Shown here: piece after piece, positions 8,306 through 17,163 of the stretch
Layout of the letters: the number at the start of each line of letters is the position of its first letter
Position numbering within the stretch: the stretch's first letter is position 1
From: Clostridia bacterium
GTDB lineage: Bacteria; Bacillota_E; SLMV01; PUMD01
NCBI GenBank assembly: GCA_003562655.1
Contig: PWUC01000057.1
Span: 1-32,081 of the forward strand
Length of the DNA stretch: 32,081 nt
Direction: 5' to 3'
The notes under the pieces: model-generated
Seen by the model: the letters and a program-made list of their open reading frames with translations, nothing else
Told to the model about the DNA's origin: nothing
Databases searched by the model: none
Position numbers and translations under genes: made by a program

Positions 8306-9808
8306 TTGAGCGGAAAAGCCCTGGTGGAGAGGGTGCAACAGTCCCTACATGAGGAGTGCCTGGTATCACGGGGTGCGCGTCTGCTGGTCGGCATCTCTGG
8401 GGGGCCCGATTCTGTGGCTCTGACACACATGCTGCGCCAGATGGATCTTTCGCTGACAGCGGCCCATGTGAACCACTGCATGCGGGGTGCGGACTCCGAT
8501 GCTGACGAGGTGTTCGTGCGGGAGCTGTGCCGGAAGTGGGACCTGCCCTTTCACAGCTGCAGACTGGAGGTGTCTCCGGCCTCCGAGGAGCAGGCGCGCA
8601 TTGCGCGGCTGGGCTTTCTCCGGCAGGTGCGCGATGAGGTGGGGGCCGAGGCCGTGGCTCTGGGCCATCATCGGGATGACCAGGCGGAGACGGTGCTGAT
8701 GAACATCCTGCGCGGGGCTGGGACCGCGGGGTTGAGCGGCATCCTCCCCCGGCGGGGCGTCTTTGCGCATCCGCTTCTGGGCATATCCCGCGAGGAGATC
8801 CTGGACTACTGCCGCGCCAGGGGCCTGTCCTTTCGCACGGACTTGAGCAATGAGAGTCTGCAGTACCAGCGAAACCGGGTGCGCCTCGAGCTCATTCCGT
8901 ATCTTGAGCAGCACTTCAACCCCTCGGTGGGCAGAGCTCTTGCCCAGACAGCACAGATCATCAGGTGCGAGGAACGGTTCGTCGCGAGAGAGGCCGGCAG
9001 AGCCTTTCGCTCGCTGGCCCGCCCCCGCGGGTTTTCCCCGGGGGACTGTCGCTCGGTTGAGTTCTCCCACCAACCCTTCGTTGCGCTGCCCCGGGCCATT
9101 CAGCGCCGTCTGATCCGGCTCGCTTACCAGCTGATCGCTTCAAACCGCGATGATCTGGGCTACAATGCCGTGGAGGACGTGCTGGAACTGGTTCACGCGA
9201 CGTCTGCAGGTAAGAGGATGCAGCTCCCAGGCGAGGTCATGATCTACAAGGGCTACGAGCGCTTCGTCATGGGCGGTCGCGAGGCAGTGTTGGGCAGAGG
9301 CGAGACCCTGGTGCCCGCGGTGCTGCCAGTACCTGGCAGGCTCATTCTCGCGGGCGGCCAGGTGGTCAGCTGCCGGATCCTGACTCCACCCCAGACGAGG
9401 GCGTTCAAGTGCAGTCTGAGGCGTTCAAGGACGCCCTTGCTTGTTAGCCATGCCTTCATCGATTATAATAAGGTGGACTTGCCTCTGGGAGTGCGCCCAT
9501 GGCGTCCAGGTGATCGCATGCGGCCCCTCGGACTGGCGGGTCAGAAGAAGGTACAGGACCTGTTTGTTGATGAAAAGGTTCCTCGTCTGAGACGAGATAA
9601 GATACCCTTAATAGTATCCAATGACAGGATCGTGTGGATTGCAGGATTGAGAATCGACGATGATTATCGAGTTGATGCGGCAACCCAACGAATCTTGCAT
9701 CTGTGGATTGACCACAGCGATCTGGCCGAGATCCCCGTAAAGAGAGGTATCGGCCATATTTCGGTTGTAGAGGGGGACGAGAATGAGATGGACCCGGATT
9801 TTCCATAG
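8306..9808 (+). CDS. tilS: tRNA(Ile)-lysidine synthase
   Basis: Modifies C34 of the CAU-anticodon tRNA-Ile to lysidine using ATP and lysine, so the tRNA reads AUA. The N-terminal PP-loop motif SGGPDS is at residues 31-36. [15 protein letters not shown] and [18 protein letters not shown] are family-specific blocks. The C-terminal domain includes [33 protein letters not shown], the TilS C-terminal signature region. 500 residues, slightly longer than usual. It starts at a TTG with GGGAGAT about 6-8 nt upstream. The gene ends 26 nt inside ftsH, so the two are probably co-transcribed and coupled. An hpt gene, often between tilS and ftsH in Bacillota, is absent. Confidence 0.95.
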   Translation: MSGKALVERVQQSLHEECLVSRGARLLVGISGGPDSVALTHMLRQMDLSLTAAHVNHCMRGADSDADEVFVRELCRKWDLPFHSCRLEVSPASEEQARIARLGFLRQVRDEVGAEAVALGHHRDDQAETVLMNILRGAGTAGLSGILPRRGVFAHPLLGISREEILDYCRARGLSFRTDLSNESLQYQRNRVRLELIPYLEQHFNPSVGRALAQTAQIIRCEERFVAREAGRAFRSLARPRGFSPGDCRSVEFSHQPFVALPRAIQRRLIRLAYQLIASNRDDLGYNAVEDVLELVHATSAGKRMQLPGEVMIYKGYERFVMGGREAVLGRGETLVPAVLPVPGRLILAGGQVVSCRILTPPQTRAFKCSLRRSRTPLLVSHAFIDYNKVDLPLGVRPWRPGDRMRPLGLAGQKKVQDLFVDEKVPRLRRDKIPLIVSNDRIVWIAGLRIDDDYRVDAATQRILHLWIDHSDLAEIPVKRGIGHISVVEGDENEMDPDFP

Positions 9809-11777
9809 CGTGGCCTTCTACCTGGTACTTCTATTCCTGGTACTAACCGTGGTCCAGTACATCGCCGGGCAGGCCGATGCCCCGGCGGAATATTCCTATT
9901 CGCAGTTCTTAGCCATGGTGGAATCTGATAGAGTTGCACAGGTTGACATATCCTATCAAACTGGCGGTACTGGGCGGGCCGAGGGATCCATGAAGGATGG
10001 CAGCAAGTTCGTCACCACCGTACCGACGAACGATCCCCTGCTGTTGGATCTGCTCAGAAGGCACGAGGTCAATCACCAGATCCATGAGCCCGAGACTCCT
10101 TCCTGGTGGATGGCGCTGCTGACCAGCTTCCTGCCGGTTCTGCTTGTGATCGGTGCCTTCTTTTTCATAATGCAGCAGAGCCAGGGTGGGGGTAACCGCG
10201 TGATGCAGTTCGGACGCAGCCGGGCGCAGGTTCATTCTCCCGAGCATGCCCCCAACGTCACCTTTGATGACGTGGCGGGGATTGATGAGGTGAAGACTGA
10301 GCTTGAGGAGGTCACCGACTTCCTCAAGAGTCCGCGGAAGTATATCAAGATTGGTGCCCGCATACCCAAGGGTGTCCTGCTCGTCGGTCCTCCCGGTACG
10401 GGTAAGACGCTGGTGGCCAGGGCGGTGGCGGGAGAGGCCGGGGTGCCGTTTTTCAGCATAAGCGGCTCGGAGTTCGTCGAGATGTTTGTCGGCGTCGGCG
10501 CCTCCCGCGTGAGAGACCTCTTCGAACAGGCCAAGAAGTCTGCTCCGGCCATTGTGTTCATCGACGAGATCGATGCGGTCGGCCGGCAGCGGGGAGCTGG
10601 CTACGGAGGAGGCCATGATGAAAGGGAGCAGACACTGAACCAGCTGCTGGTGGAGATGGACGGCTTCGGCGTCAATGAGGGAGTCATCATCATGGCTGCA
10701 ACAAACCGTCCGGATGTCCTGGACCCGGCCCTTCTGCGTCCCGGACGTTTTGATCGTCAGCTGACCATACACCGGCCCGACCTTGACGGGCGCAAACAGA
10801 TTTTCGGGATCCATCTGCGGGGCAAGCCCCTGACCGAGGGTGTTGATACCGAGGTGCTTGCCCGGAGGACGCCCGGTTTTACCGGGGCGGACATTGAGAA
10901 TGTGGTGAACGAGGCGGCCCTTCTCGCGGCCAGAAGGGATAAGTCAGAGGTGGATATGCATGACTTCGAGGAGGCGGTCGATCGCATAATGGCTGGCGGC
11001 CCGGAGAAGAGAAGCCAGGTCATAAGCGACAGGGAGAAGAAGATCGTTGCCTATCACGAGGCGGGCCACGCCCTGGCAGCCGATCTTCTCCCCAATACAG
11101 ATCCGATCCACAAGATTTCCATCATACCCCGGGGTGGGGCCCTGGGGTATGTCCTGCAGATGCCGCTGGAGGACCGCTATCTTGTCACCAAGGGTGAGAT
11201 ACTGGACCGCGTCACCATGGCCCTGGCGGGGCGTGCTGCTGAGGTCCTGGTCTTTGATGAGATAAGCACCGGGGCGCAGGATGATCTCGAAAAATCCACC
11301 ATGTTGGTGCGCAAGATGATAACGGAGTACGGGATGTCCGATGAGCTCGGACCTCTAACCTATGGGGATAAGATGGATAACCCGTTTCTCGGACGGGATC
11401 TCACCCGGGGTCGAAACTACAGCGAAGAGGTGGCCTCGGCCATCGACCGGGAAATCAAGAAGATCGTTGGATCTTCCTATGAACACGCCCGCAATCTCCT
11501 CGTGGAACACCGTCAGGCCTTTGAGAAGCTGGCGCAGGCTCTCCTGGAGAGAGAGACTCTTGATGGCGACGACGTGAGGAGCATCATCCGGACCGTTGAG
11601 AGTGAAGATGAGCCCTCCAGGGCCGAGGAGGATGCTGCAGCTGCTGATGGCGAGGATGCGGTCGCGTGCAAGGGTCGGACCGGCAGGGCCGTATCCAACG
11701 CCAGACTGACCAATGAGGGCTGCTTTCACATGTTCCGAAGTATGGGTGATCTGGATCCTCGCTGGTGCGGGATCTGA
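9783..11777 (+). CDS. ftsH: ATP-dependent zinc metalloprotease FtsH
   Basis: Membrane-anchored AAA+ protease that degrades unassembled or short-lived membrane and regulatory proteins. Two membrane segments (about residues 9-27 and 110-130) flank an extracytoplasmic domain. The AAA domain has Walker A GPPGTGKT at 202-209, Walker B IVFIDEID near 256-263, and the second region of homology [19 protein letters not shown]. The zinc site is HEAGH at 425-429. It starts at ATG 9783 with GAGGGGG upstream, inside tilS. 664 residues is within the family range, but the last 40 or so residues after the acidic stretch ([13 protein letters not shown]) are Cys- and Arg-containing and unlike usual FtsH tails. 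A late frameshift or a lineage-specific tail are both possible. Confidence 0.97.
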   Translation: MRWTRIFHSVAFYLVLLFLVLTVVQYIAGQADAPAEYSYSQFLAMVESDRVAQVDISYQTGGTGRAEGSMKDGSKFVTTVPTNDPLLLDLLRRHEVNHQIHEPETPSWWMALLTSFLPVLLVIGAFFFIMQQSQGGGNRVMQFGRSRAQVHSPEHAPNVTFDDVAGIDEVKTELEEVTDFLKSPRKYIKIGARIPKGVLLVGPPGTGKTLVARAVAGEAGVPFFSISGSEFVEMFVGVGASRVRDLFEQAKKSAPAIVFIDEIDAVGRQRGAGYGGGHDEREQTLNQLLVEMDGFGVNEGVIIMAATNRPDVLDPALLRPGRFDRQLTIHRPDLDGRKQIFGIHLRGKPLTEGVDTEVLARRTPGFTGADIENVVNEAALLAARRDKSEVDMHDFEEAVDRIMAGGPEKRSQVISDREKKIVAYHEAGHALAADLLPNTDPIHKISIIPRGGALGYVLQMPLEDRYLVTKGEILDRVTMALAGRAAEVLVFDEISTGAQDDLEKSTMLVRKMITEYGMSDELGPLTYGDKMDNPFLGRDLTRGRNYSEEVASAIDREIKKIVGSSYEHARNLLVEHRQAFEKLAQALLERETLDGDDVRSIIRTVESEDEPSRAEEDAAAADGEDAVACKGRTGRAVSNARLTNEGCFHMFRSMGDLDPRWCGI

Positions 11778-11856
11778 ATCAGGGTCACTTTCATAGTTGC
11801 AGCAGTTGTGAGGGCGGAGAGTCTGAGGTGCGCTGCTCTCTGCGAGGTGAACGGCA

Positions 11857-13278
11857 TTGAGACTGGTTGACATCAGGCACGCGCAGCTGACCTGGCGTCA
11901 GTGGTGGATAAGGTGGTTCGCTGCAGCGCTGATTCCGCCCGAGATTCACCGGGTTCTTCGCTGCATTGACAGCAACGGTGGGGTGGCCTTTGTGGTGGGC
12001 GGCTGCGTCCGCGATCTTCTGCTCGGGCGCTGTCCGGGTGACTGGGATGTCGCAGCTTCGCTGCCCCCCGATCAGGTCAGCAGGCTCTTCCCCCGTACCA
12101 TCCCCAGCGGCATAGAACACGGAACGGTGACGGTCATCAGCGGCGAGAGGTCGGTGGAGGTCACCACCTTTCGCACCGAGGGTGGATACTCGGATCACCG
12201 TCACCCTGACTGGGTGTGTTTCACTCAGAGGCTGGGGGACGACCTGAGCCGCCGTGACTTCACGATCAATGCGATGGCCCTAAACCGCCGCGGGAGACTG
12301 GTGGATCCCTTCGATGGTGTTGGGGACCTGGCCCGCGGGATCATCCGCACCGTTGGCCTCCCCGGGAAGCGTTTCAGTGAGGATGCGCTGCGGATGGTGC
12401 GTGCCGTTCGGTTTTCTGCCCAGCTCGGGTTTGACATTGATGAGCCCGTCATCGAGTCTGTGAGGGAGAACGCCCGGCTCCTTCGTGAGGTCTCCCCCGA
12501 GCGGATCCGCGCGGAGCTCGACCACCTACTGATGTCCGGGGATCCAGCCCACGGCGTGTGTTTACTCCAGGAGACCGGATTGCTGAAGCAGTTTTGGCCC
12601 GAGCTTACCGAAGGGGTCCGGGTCGAGCAGAACTACCATCATGCTCACACGGTCTGGCAGCACTCCCTGTCGACCCTGCAGGGTATGGCCGGTCAGAGGG
12701 GTGCGGGGCTGGTCCTTCGCCTCGCAGCGCTTCTTCACGATGTTGCCAAGCCGCGCTGCATTTCGACGGATGACCGGGGAGTGCGCCATTTTTACAACCA
12801 CCACGTCGTCGGGGCTGCGGTGGCCCGCCGGATGCTGCAAAGGCTCCGCTACGACAACAAGACCATCGCCAGGGTCACCCACCTCGTCCGCCATCACATG
12901 GCTCTGCACCACTATCCCGATATGAAGGATTCGGCGATCCGCCGCCTGATAAACCGGGTTGGGGTAGAGAACATGGATGACCTCATCAAGCTGAGAATTG
13001 CCGACAGGGAGGGATCAGGGACCAAGCATACGCCCCTGTCTCGCGGTACGATGCATCTACTGCGAAGGATCGACAAGGTGCTCGCAGAGGATTCCGCCTT
13101 CAGCCTGGCCGATCTCGCGGTGAATGGCAATGACGTGATGCGGGTGGCAGAGATCAACCCGGGTCCAGCTGTGGGTGAGATCCTCGACCTACTTCTGGAT
13201 GAGGTTCTGGAAGACCCCGCCCTGAATACACGGCCCGCCCTCGAGGAGCGCATCAGGGCGCTGGTCGAGGACGGGTAG
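11857..13278 (+). CDS. cca: CCA-adding tRNA nucleotidyltransferase / poly(A) polymerase family, with HD domain
   Basis: Class II nucleotidyltransferase that builds or repairs the tRNA 3' CCA end. The head domain has VGGCVRD (residues 47-53) and the catalytic DWD at 62-64. RRDFTINAMAL and the template-like region EDALRMVRAVRFSAQLGF follow. The C-terminal half carries an HD phosphohydrolase-like domain (LLHDVAKP, then HHVVGA and RHHMALHH), as in many CCA enzymes. 473 residues. The TTG start at 11857 has GAGGTG 7 nt upstream. It lies 79 bp after ftsH on the same strand. Whether it adds all of CCA or only part (some Bacillota relatives split CC and A addition) cannot be decided by eye. Confidence 0.9.
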   Translation: MRLVDIRHAQLTWRQWWIRWFAAALIPPEIHRVLRCIDSNGGVAFVVGGCVRDLLLGRCPGDWDVAASLPPDQVSRLFPRTIPSGIEHGTVTVISGERSVEVTTFRTEGGYSDHRHPDWVCFTQRLGDDLSRRDFTINAMALNRRGRLVDPFDGVGDLARGIIRTVGLPGKRFSEDALRMVRAVRFSAQLGFDIDEPVIESVRENARLLREVSPERIRAELDHLLMSGDPAHGVCLLQETGLLKQFWPELTEGVRVEQNYHHAHTVWQHSLSTLQGMAGQRGAGLVLRLAALLHDVAKPRCISTDDRGVRHFYNHHVVGAAVARRMLQRLRYDNKTIARVTHLVRHHMALHHYPDMKDSAIRRLINRVGVENMDDLIKLRIADREGSGTKHTPLSRGTMHLLRRIDKVLAEDSAFSLADLAVNGNDVMRVAEINPGPAVGEILDLLLDEVLEDPALNTRPALEERIRALVEDG

Positions 13279-13307
13279 TTTCACCTGGTAACCCATGGCC
13301 CGCCAAC

Positions 13308-13739
13308 CTACTCCTGCAGAGCCCGGGATTCGTCTGCCAGCAGTCCGCCCTGAACCTCGGGCGGTGGAGAGTCACCGTACTCGGGATCGGTGAGGGGATG
13401 GGGATGGGTCCGGAGCGGGGCCCGGGAGGGAGCACCAAACACCACCCGGGATATGCCTGCCCGCCGTATGGCGGCTGAACACATCAGGCACGGCTGTCCG
13501 TTGGTATATAAAGTGAGACCCGCGAGAGAGTTGCTCTGCTGGGATCTGGTTGCCCGTCGTATTGCATCCATCTCTGCATGCCACGTCAGATCATGTTCAG
13601 TTACCTCTCGATTCCTACCCTTGCTAATAGTCTCTCCTCCGCGATCGACGATTACTGCCCCGAAGGGGTGATCGCCGGCATCCAGTGATTCCCTGGCAAG
13701 CTCGATGCAACGTCTCATCATTCTTTCGTCGCTGGTCAA
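13308..13739 (-). CDS. Nucleoside/guanine deaminase, cytidine-deaminase fold
   Basis: Zinc-dependent deaminase of the CMP/dCMP deaminase superfamily, 143 residues. The metal and catalytic residues are intact: HAE at 54-56 and PCLMC at 83-87. The HPFGAVIVD N-terminal strand and the IRRAGISRVVFG stretch are typical of guanine deaminase (GuaD-like) and broad nucleoside deaminases rather than of TadA. The TTG at 13739 is chosen because a perfect AGGAGG lies 8 nt upstream; an in-frame GTG at 13748 would overlap that site. It converges on cca, with only 29 bp between the stops. Precise substrate is uncertain. Confidence 0.85.
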   Translation of the reverse strand: MTSDERMMRRCIELARESLDAGDHPFGAVIVDRGGETISKGRNREVTEHDLTWHAEMDAIRRATRSQQSNSLAGLTLYTNGQPCLMCSAAIRRAGISRVVFGAPSRAPLRTHPHPLTDPEYGDSPPPEVQGGLLADESRALQE

Positions 13740-13870
13740 TGGGGCCACCTCCTGGGTGTGATGATATCAGATGAACCGTCTGTTGAGCCCGTGAGAGCCG
13801 AGGGCACATATGTGCGTGTGAACCCCGCGAAGTCTCGTTGCCGAGGGGCGTCACCATGCTGCCTGCGAGG

Positions 13871-14059
13871 TTAGCCGAATTTGGCCACCAGGTGGTCATA
13901 GATCCTGGTGCGTTCGTTGGAGGAGAAGTCCCCGGCGTAAAACCAGAGAAAGAGCAGGCCTCTCAACTCTGCCTCAGAGGCACGGGGATATCTGGTTCGC
14001 AATGAGGTCAGCGCCAGCGTTTCCGCTGTTGTGTGCATTGAACTGACCATCTTCCACAC
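13871..14059 (-). pseudogene. Small partner protein of the nucleotidyltransferase, probable remnant
   Basis: Open frame of up to 62 codons with the segment AETLALTSLRTRYPRASEAELRG. From memory this resembles a family of small proteins (arginine-rich, L-R-x-R-[YH]-P-x-A-S-E-x-E-L-R) that occur next to AbiEii-like nucleotidyltransferase genes. It follows directly after the broken nucleotidyltransferase, in the same orientation. No ribosome binding site is visible before the GTG at 14059 or the ATGs at 14050 and 14035. It may still be intact, but given its broken neighbour it is probably decaying. Function unknown. Confidence 0.4.
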
Positions 14060-14068
14060 GTTCAGTGT

Positions 14069-14306
14069 TCATATCGAGATCCTTACCACGCAGAAGAGCC
14101 TTGACATCGCACGCCCGGCACTATTGGGGTCGATGTGGTAGGCGTCTTTCAGCCCAGCGATCAGGCGTTCAACATCACCCGTAGGCAACCCTTTGACGAT
14201 GTCGATATCCCTGGTCATGAGGACGAGCATATAAGCCCATGGCTACGGAGTTGGTCATCATGTAAGGAATATCAACAAGATCCAGGTGTCTCGAGATGTC
14301 TAACAT
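14069..14306 (-). pseudogene. AbiEii-like nucleotidyltransferase, frameshifted and truncated
   Basis: Starts at ATG 14306 with GAGGT 8 nt upstream and reads MLDISRHLDLVDIPYMMTNS then VAMGLYARP. A one-base shift near 14217-14230 is needed to continue into MTRDIDIVKGLPTGDVERL and a further 20 or so residues, stopping at 14069. The joined product shows the core of the nucleotidyltransferase fold: a GS-like strand region, then the TRDIDIV block with the catalytic aspartates. The C-terminal two thirds expected of the family are missing. Such genes often belong to toxin-antitoxin-like or phage-defence modules. The frameshift is read directly; family assignment is from motif recognition. A sequencing error is possible, but the missing C-terminus argues for real decay. 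Confidence 0.6.
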
Positions 14307-14670
14307 CTAACAGGACCTCAAGCTCTTCTGACCCGCGACGGCCTCCCGGAGAAACCCCTACTATATCCCTGCTGGCCAGAAACAACCGACTCTACATGGG
14401 ATCATTTCGCCTGCTACGAGACGTTTCTCTCTTGCCCCTTATACTGCCAGACTCCCAGCCGGTAGTTCGACAGGACCCGATCTTTTCCCGGGAAATAATC
14501 TTCTTAGCGCCACAACTCAGCTTTGTGGTCACTATCGCTGTCACAATCGGGCGCGGTCGCACTTCTCAGGGCTTGCACATACACTTTTGCACTCGCAGTT
14601 CTCCAGTCCAGGGCTGTCCAGCAACGATCCGTCAGCGCTCCGGGGTAACTTGTGCAGATCCATGCCGACT
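14307..14670. other. Gap without recognised gene
   Basis: 364 bp between the broken nucleotidyltransferase and the saccharopine-dehydrogenase-like gene. Open frames here show no family features and mostly run antisense into neighbours. Base composition is less GC-biased than the neighbouring genes. An exact TTCGACA (reverse 0A box, 14466-14472) occurs, but one such match is expected by chance. No convincing promoter or RNA gene was seen. Confidence 0.5.
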
Positions 14671-15816
14671 TCAACCTCCGGTCCGACGTTCGATCACGTT
14701 GATGCTCCGCCTTTTCAACTGTTCTTCGAAGACCCCGTAGTTCCTGTCTGTGATGGCTTCTTCGGGGGGAAGGAAGCCCTTTTGCCTGATATGACCATCT
14801 ACCAGCATCTGGGCTATGATTGAACATGTGTAGCCCGTGGTCCTTGCCATGGAGGTGATCCCCGTGTCCCCGTCATAGTAATCCATCAGGTCAAACTGGA
14901 CTGCGCTGTCTCCCCGGACGATCACCCGCAGACAGGATACGTCTTCGAAGTCGCCTGTCTGCAGCAGTGGGGTGAGGACGGCGCTGGTAAACTGGCGAGG
15001 GGTGAATTCCTCGCCCCTGATAGGGGTGTCGCTGAAGAAGCCGCATTCAGCCAAAAAGAGGATTTTGTCCCTGTGTCCCCGGTAGCGCACGGTCTTTTCA
15101 ACCACCTCCTGTAGGCCCCGGCGGGGCATGGTGTCCAGCAGGGTGGTCAGACCGTCGGTGTAGAAGCATTCGGCTTCCCCCACAGGTTGGTCAAAGGTGG
15201 CGGTTTCGAGTCCGGAAAGGGGTGCCACCTCCTGGATCTTGCCGCTTCTGATGATGCGGGGCCTGACCGTGTATTCGTCGATCACGGTTTCGAAGGAGAA
15301 GACCAGGGCGTAATCAAGGGGCGGTCGCGGTTTCTGCGGCAGGCCACCGGCCATGATCACACCCGTGTGGGGGCTTTTCACCCTTTCCGCTGCGATTCCC
15401 ATCAGGATGTTGCTGAGTCCGGGCGCCAGGCCGCAGCCCGGGATCACCGTCACGCCTGCCTCTCTGAGTTGCGGATCCATTTTCGCGCGCTGCTCCCAGT
15501 TCCAGAGGGCCGTTATGTCTACCAGGTCAGAGCCTGCGTCCAGGGCGTACTCCGTGACCCTCACTGCCCACCGTTCTGGATAGGCGCCGATCACCAGGTC
15601 GTGCTCTCTCATCAGATCTACCGCTCTGCCTGCGTTCGTCAGATCCAGCTGTACCGGTCTGACTGGCCTTCTCGAGCAGGATGCCTCTTCGCTGGCCTTC
15701 CGGGCGGTAGAGACATCTGCATCTGCTGCCGTTATCTCGCAGGCTTTCGATGTCGCGGCCAGGTCCCTGATGATGGCCGATCCCATCATGCCGGTGCCGA
15801 TCACCATGATCTTCAT
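14671..15816 (-). CDS. Saccharopine dehydrogenase-like NAD(P)-binding oxidoreductase
   Basis: Rossmann-fold protein of the saccharopine dehydrogenase (Lys9/Sacchrp_dh_NADP) family, about 381 residues. The nucleotide-binding motif GTGMMG is at the extreme N-terminus (MKIMVIGTGMMGSAI). VDITALWNWE and VIPGCGLAPGLSNI are family blocks of the catalytic domain. The ATG at 15816 is favoured; two in-frame GTGs at 15828 and 15825 are too close to the G-rich ribosome binding region. No lysine or lysine-degradation gene is adjacent, so the substrate is open. Relatives include carboxynorspermidine dehydrogenase and L-lysine dehydrogenase-type enzymes. It stands alone between a decayed module and a divergent lipoprotein remnant. 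Confidence 0.82.
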   Translation of the reverse strand: MKIMVIGTGMMGSAIIRDLAATSKACEITAADADVSTARKASEEASCSRRPVRPVQLDLTNAGRAVDLMREHDLVIGAYPERWAVRVTEYALDAGSDLVDITALWNWEQRAKMDPQLREAGVTVIPGCGLAPGLSNILMGIAAERVKSPHTGVIMAGGLPQKPRPPLDYALVFSFETVIDEYTVRPRIIRSGKIQEVAPLSGLETATFDQPVGEAECFYTDGLTTLLDTMPRRGLQEVVEKTVRYRGHRDKILFLAECGFFSDTPIRGEEFTPRQFTSAVLTPLLQTGDFEDVSCLRVIVRGDSAVQFDLMDYYDGDTGITSMARTTGYTCSIIAQMLVDGHIRQKGFLPPEEAITDRNYGVFEEQLKRRSINVIERRTGG

Positions 15817-15956
15817 CTGCTGCACCACCCCCCTGGATCTCTCTATTCGCCACCGATGCGGGGGTACCTCCCGCTCCTGGAGGACGGGGTGATGCTCCCG
15901 TCGAAGGAGCGGTGGGTTCCTTCCGGGTAACTCATGGTAGCATATCTTCCGAGGCC

Positions 15957-16169
15957 ATGCGGTGTTTGGTGGAGGGTCAGGGACAACTGCCTGTGTTGAG
16001 GGGAAGATATCGATGGGAGTGGATCGAACTGTCAGGGGGCGCTGTTGCCCTTTTGCTTGCGGAGCTGATCTTCGCGGGCGGCTGCGGACCCTCTGAAGAG
16101 CGAGCTGAGGAAGGAGGAGTGCAGCTGTATGATCAGGGGGTGCTCACAGAGGCCTGGACAATGTCATAG
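15957..16169 (+). pseudogene. Truncated lipoprotein with the start of a TPR repeat
   Basis: A 70-codon frame encodes a positively charged N-terminus, a hydrophobic run (GAVALLLAELIF) and a lipobox-like AGGC at the Cys of GGCGPSEE. Then comes RAEEGGVQLYDQGVLTEAW, which fits the first helix pair of a TPR repeat. It stops immediately after. A one-base shift would allow a few more residues (LDNVIAEI) and then another stop, so no full protein can be restored. Most likely the 5' stub of a deleted TPR lipoprotein gene. It could instead be a small expressed lipoprotein. The first TPR is a motif judgement by eye. Confidence 0.4.
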
Positions 16170-16261
16170 CGGAGATCACCGTATCCTGCTGACGGGTGGA
16201 GCGTGGTGATGCGAGATGCCAGACAGCATCCAGGATACCACTCCAGGTTGCAGTGACGCCG

Positions 16262-16300
16262 GCAAAAAGGAAGAGGTCGGGGTGGAGAGCCCCCCCGACC
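16262..16300 (-). terminator. Intrinsic terminator of the cold-shock gene
   Basis: Reading on the minus strand, GGTCGGGG and CCCCGACC (16275-16282 and 16293-16300) form a perfect 8-bp stem with a 10-nt loop, followed by TCTTCCTTTTT. It lies 16 nt after the cold-shock stop. This is the clearest intrinsic terminator in the window. Confidence 0.85.
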
Positions 16301-16315
16301 CCAGACTGATATCGT

Positions 16316-16540
16316 CTAGAACACCGGTGATGTGCCGGGGCCCAGCTTCTTGACCTTCACGGCTTGGAGTCCCTTTGGCGTTTCTACTACATTGAAAGAT
16401 ACCCGCTCGTTTTCCTCCAGATTCTTGAATCCTTCTCCTTCGATTTCGGCGTAATGGACGAAGACGTCATCGCCATTCTCCTGCTCGATGAATCCGTAAC
16501 CCTTGTTGCCGTCAAACCATTTTACTGTGCCTTCAGCCAC
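16316..16540 (-). CDS. Cold-shock domain protein (CspA family)
   Basis: Single-stranded RNA/DNA-binding chaperone, 74 residues, one OB-fold domain. RNP1 KGYGFIE and RNP2 VFVHY are intact, and the N-terminus [17 protein letters not shown] is canonical. The GTG at 16540 is chosen because GGAGG lies 7 nt upstream and the product then has normal length; the frame is open further upstream but this is coincidental. Monocistronic, with a strong terminator. The region upstream probably includes a long untranslated leader, as is common for cold-shock genes, but no specific element could be recognised. Confidence 0.95.
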   Translation of the reverse strand: MAEGTVKWFDGNKGYGFIEQENGDDVFVHYAEIEGEGFKNLEENERVSFNVVETPKGLQAVKVKKLGPGTSPVF

Positions 16541-17163
16541 AACTCTACCTCCAGAAGGACACGAGACTGCCTTCCGCTCTATGAGGAAGGATGAGGTACG
16601 GCAGCTCTGTCCAGGTGTTTTTCTAGTTGCTGTTTGTGCGCTGTTCACCTCATCCAGTGCACAGACATAGTGTGTCCCAACCATCCAGGGCTCTATCCTT
16701 CCCACCACTGAAACCCGTCAAACCCGACTCGTCCGCATGACGTGTCATGAGAGGTTGTTCAGTGTCCGAAGTCTGCCTGAACGACGGATGTCGGTCCACC
16801 ACTGCGTGGGGCGGGAGGACCTCGGGCAGGCGGACTTGCCTCTTTCAATGTCCAACCCGACACTACGGTGTTAGAACGTGTATGGTGAGAACATTCTACG
16901 GTTGCAGGTACCACATTGTCGACGTTCTCACAGCAGACGGGTCAGCACCGGTCTCACCTCAACGGCCTGCACAGTGAACGTCCCTGGATGATGGAGCGTG
17001 CCTTCGTCCTTTAACGAATTAAGTTGGCAAAGAATCCCTCAACATGTACATCAAGGAGAAAAAACCACAGAGGAGATCGGGTTTCGTACAGAGAAGTAAT
17101 TTGCAATGTCAGGGATAGTTGCGAAACCTGTATGCGCCTGTGAGCCAGAAAAGGGAGATTGGT
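16541..17163. other. Non-coding stretch upstream of the cold-shock gene and dipeptidase remnant
   Basis: About 620 bp without a supportable gene. The left part should hold the cold-shock promoter and leader; a TTGACG on the minus strand near 16715-16720 has only a weak -10 partner. The right part should hold the promoter of the broken dipeptidase; only a weak TTGGCA at 17024-17029 was noted. An inverted repeat at 16885-16931 is listed separately. The open frames in this region have no family features. Confidence 0.5.
16885..16931. repeat. 8-bp inverted repeat with 31-nt loop
   Basis: GTGAGAAC at 16885-16892 and GTTCTCAC at 16924-16931 are perfect complements. The loop includes a GGTACC. No T-run follows. 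It could be an RNA hairpin, an operator-like pair of sites or chance. Confidence 0.4.

Noticed and set aside
14466..14472. Exact 0A box TTCGACA
   Set aside because: A 7-mer match is expected several times by chance in 32 kb, and no sporulation gene or promoter is next to it.
14135..14740. 201-codon plus-strand open frame
   Set aside because: It runs antisense through the nucleotidyltransferase remnant and into the saccharopine-dehydrogenase-like gene, and has no recognisable motif or ribosome binding site.
16541..16708. N-terminal extension of the cold-shock protein to 130 residues
   Set aside because: The frame is open upstream by chance; the GTG at 16540 has an ideal ribosome binding site and gives the canonical cold-shock N-terminus.
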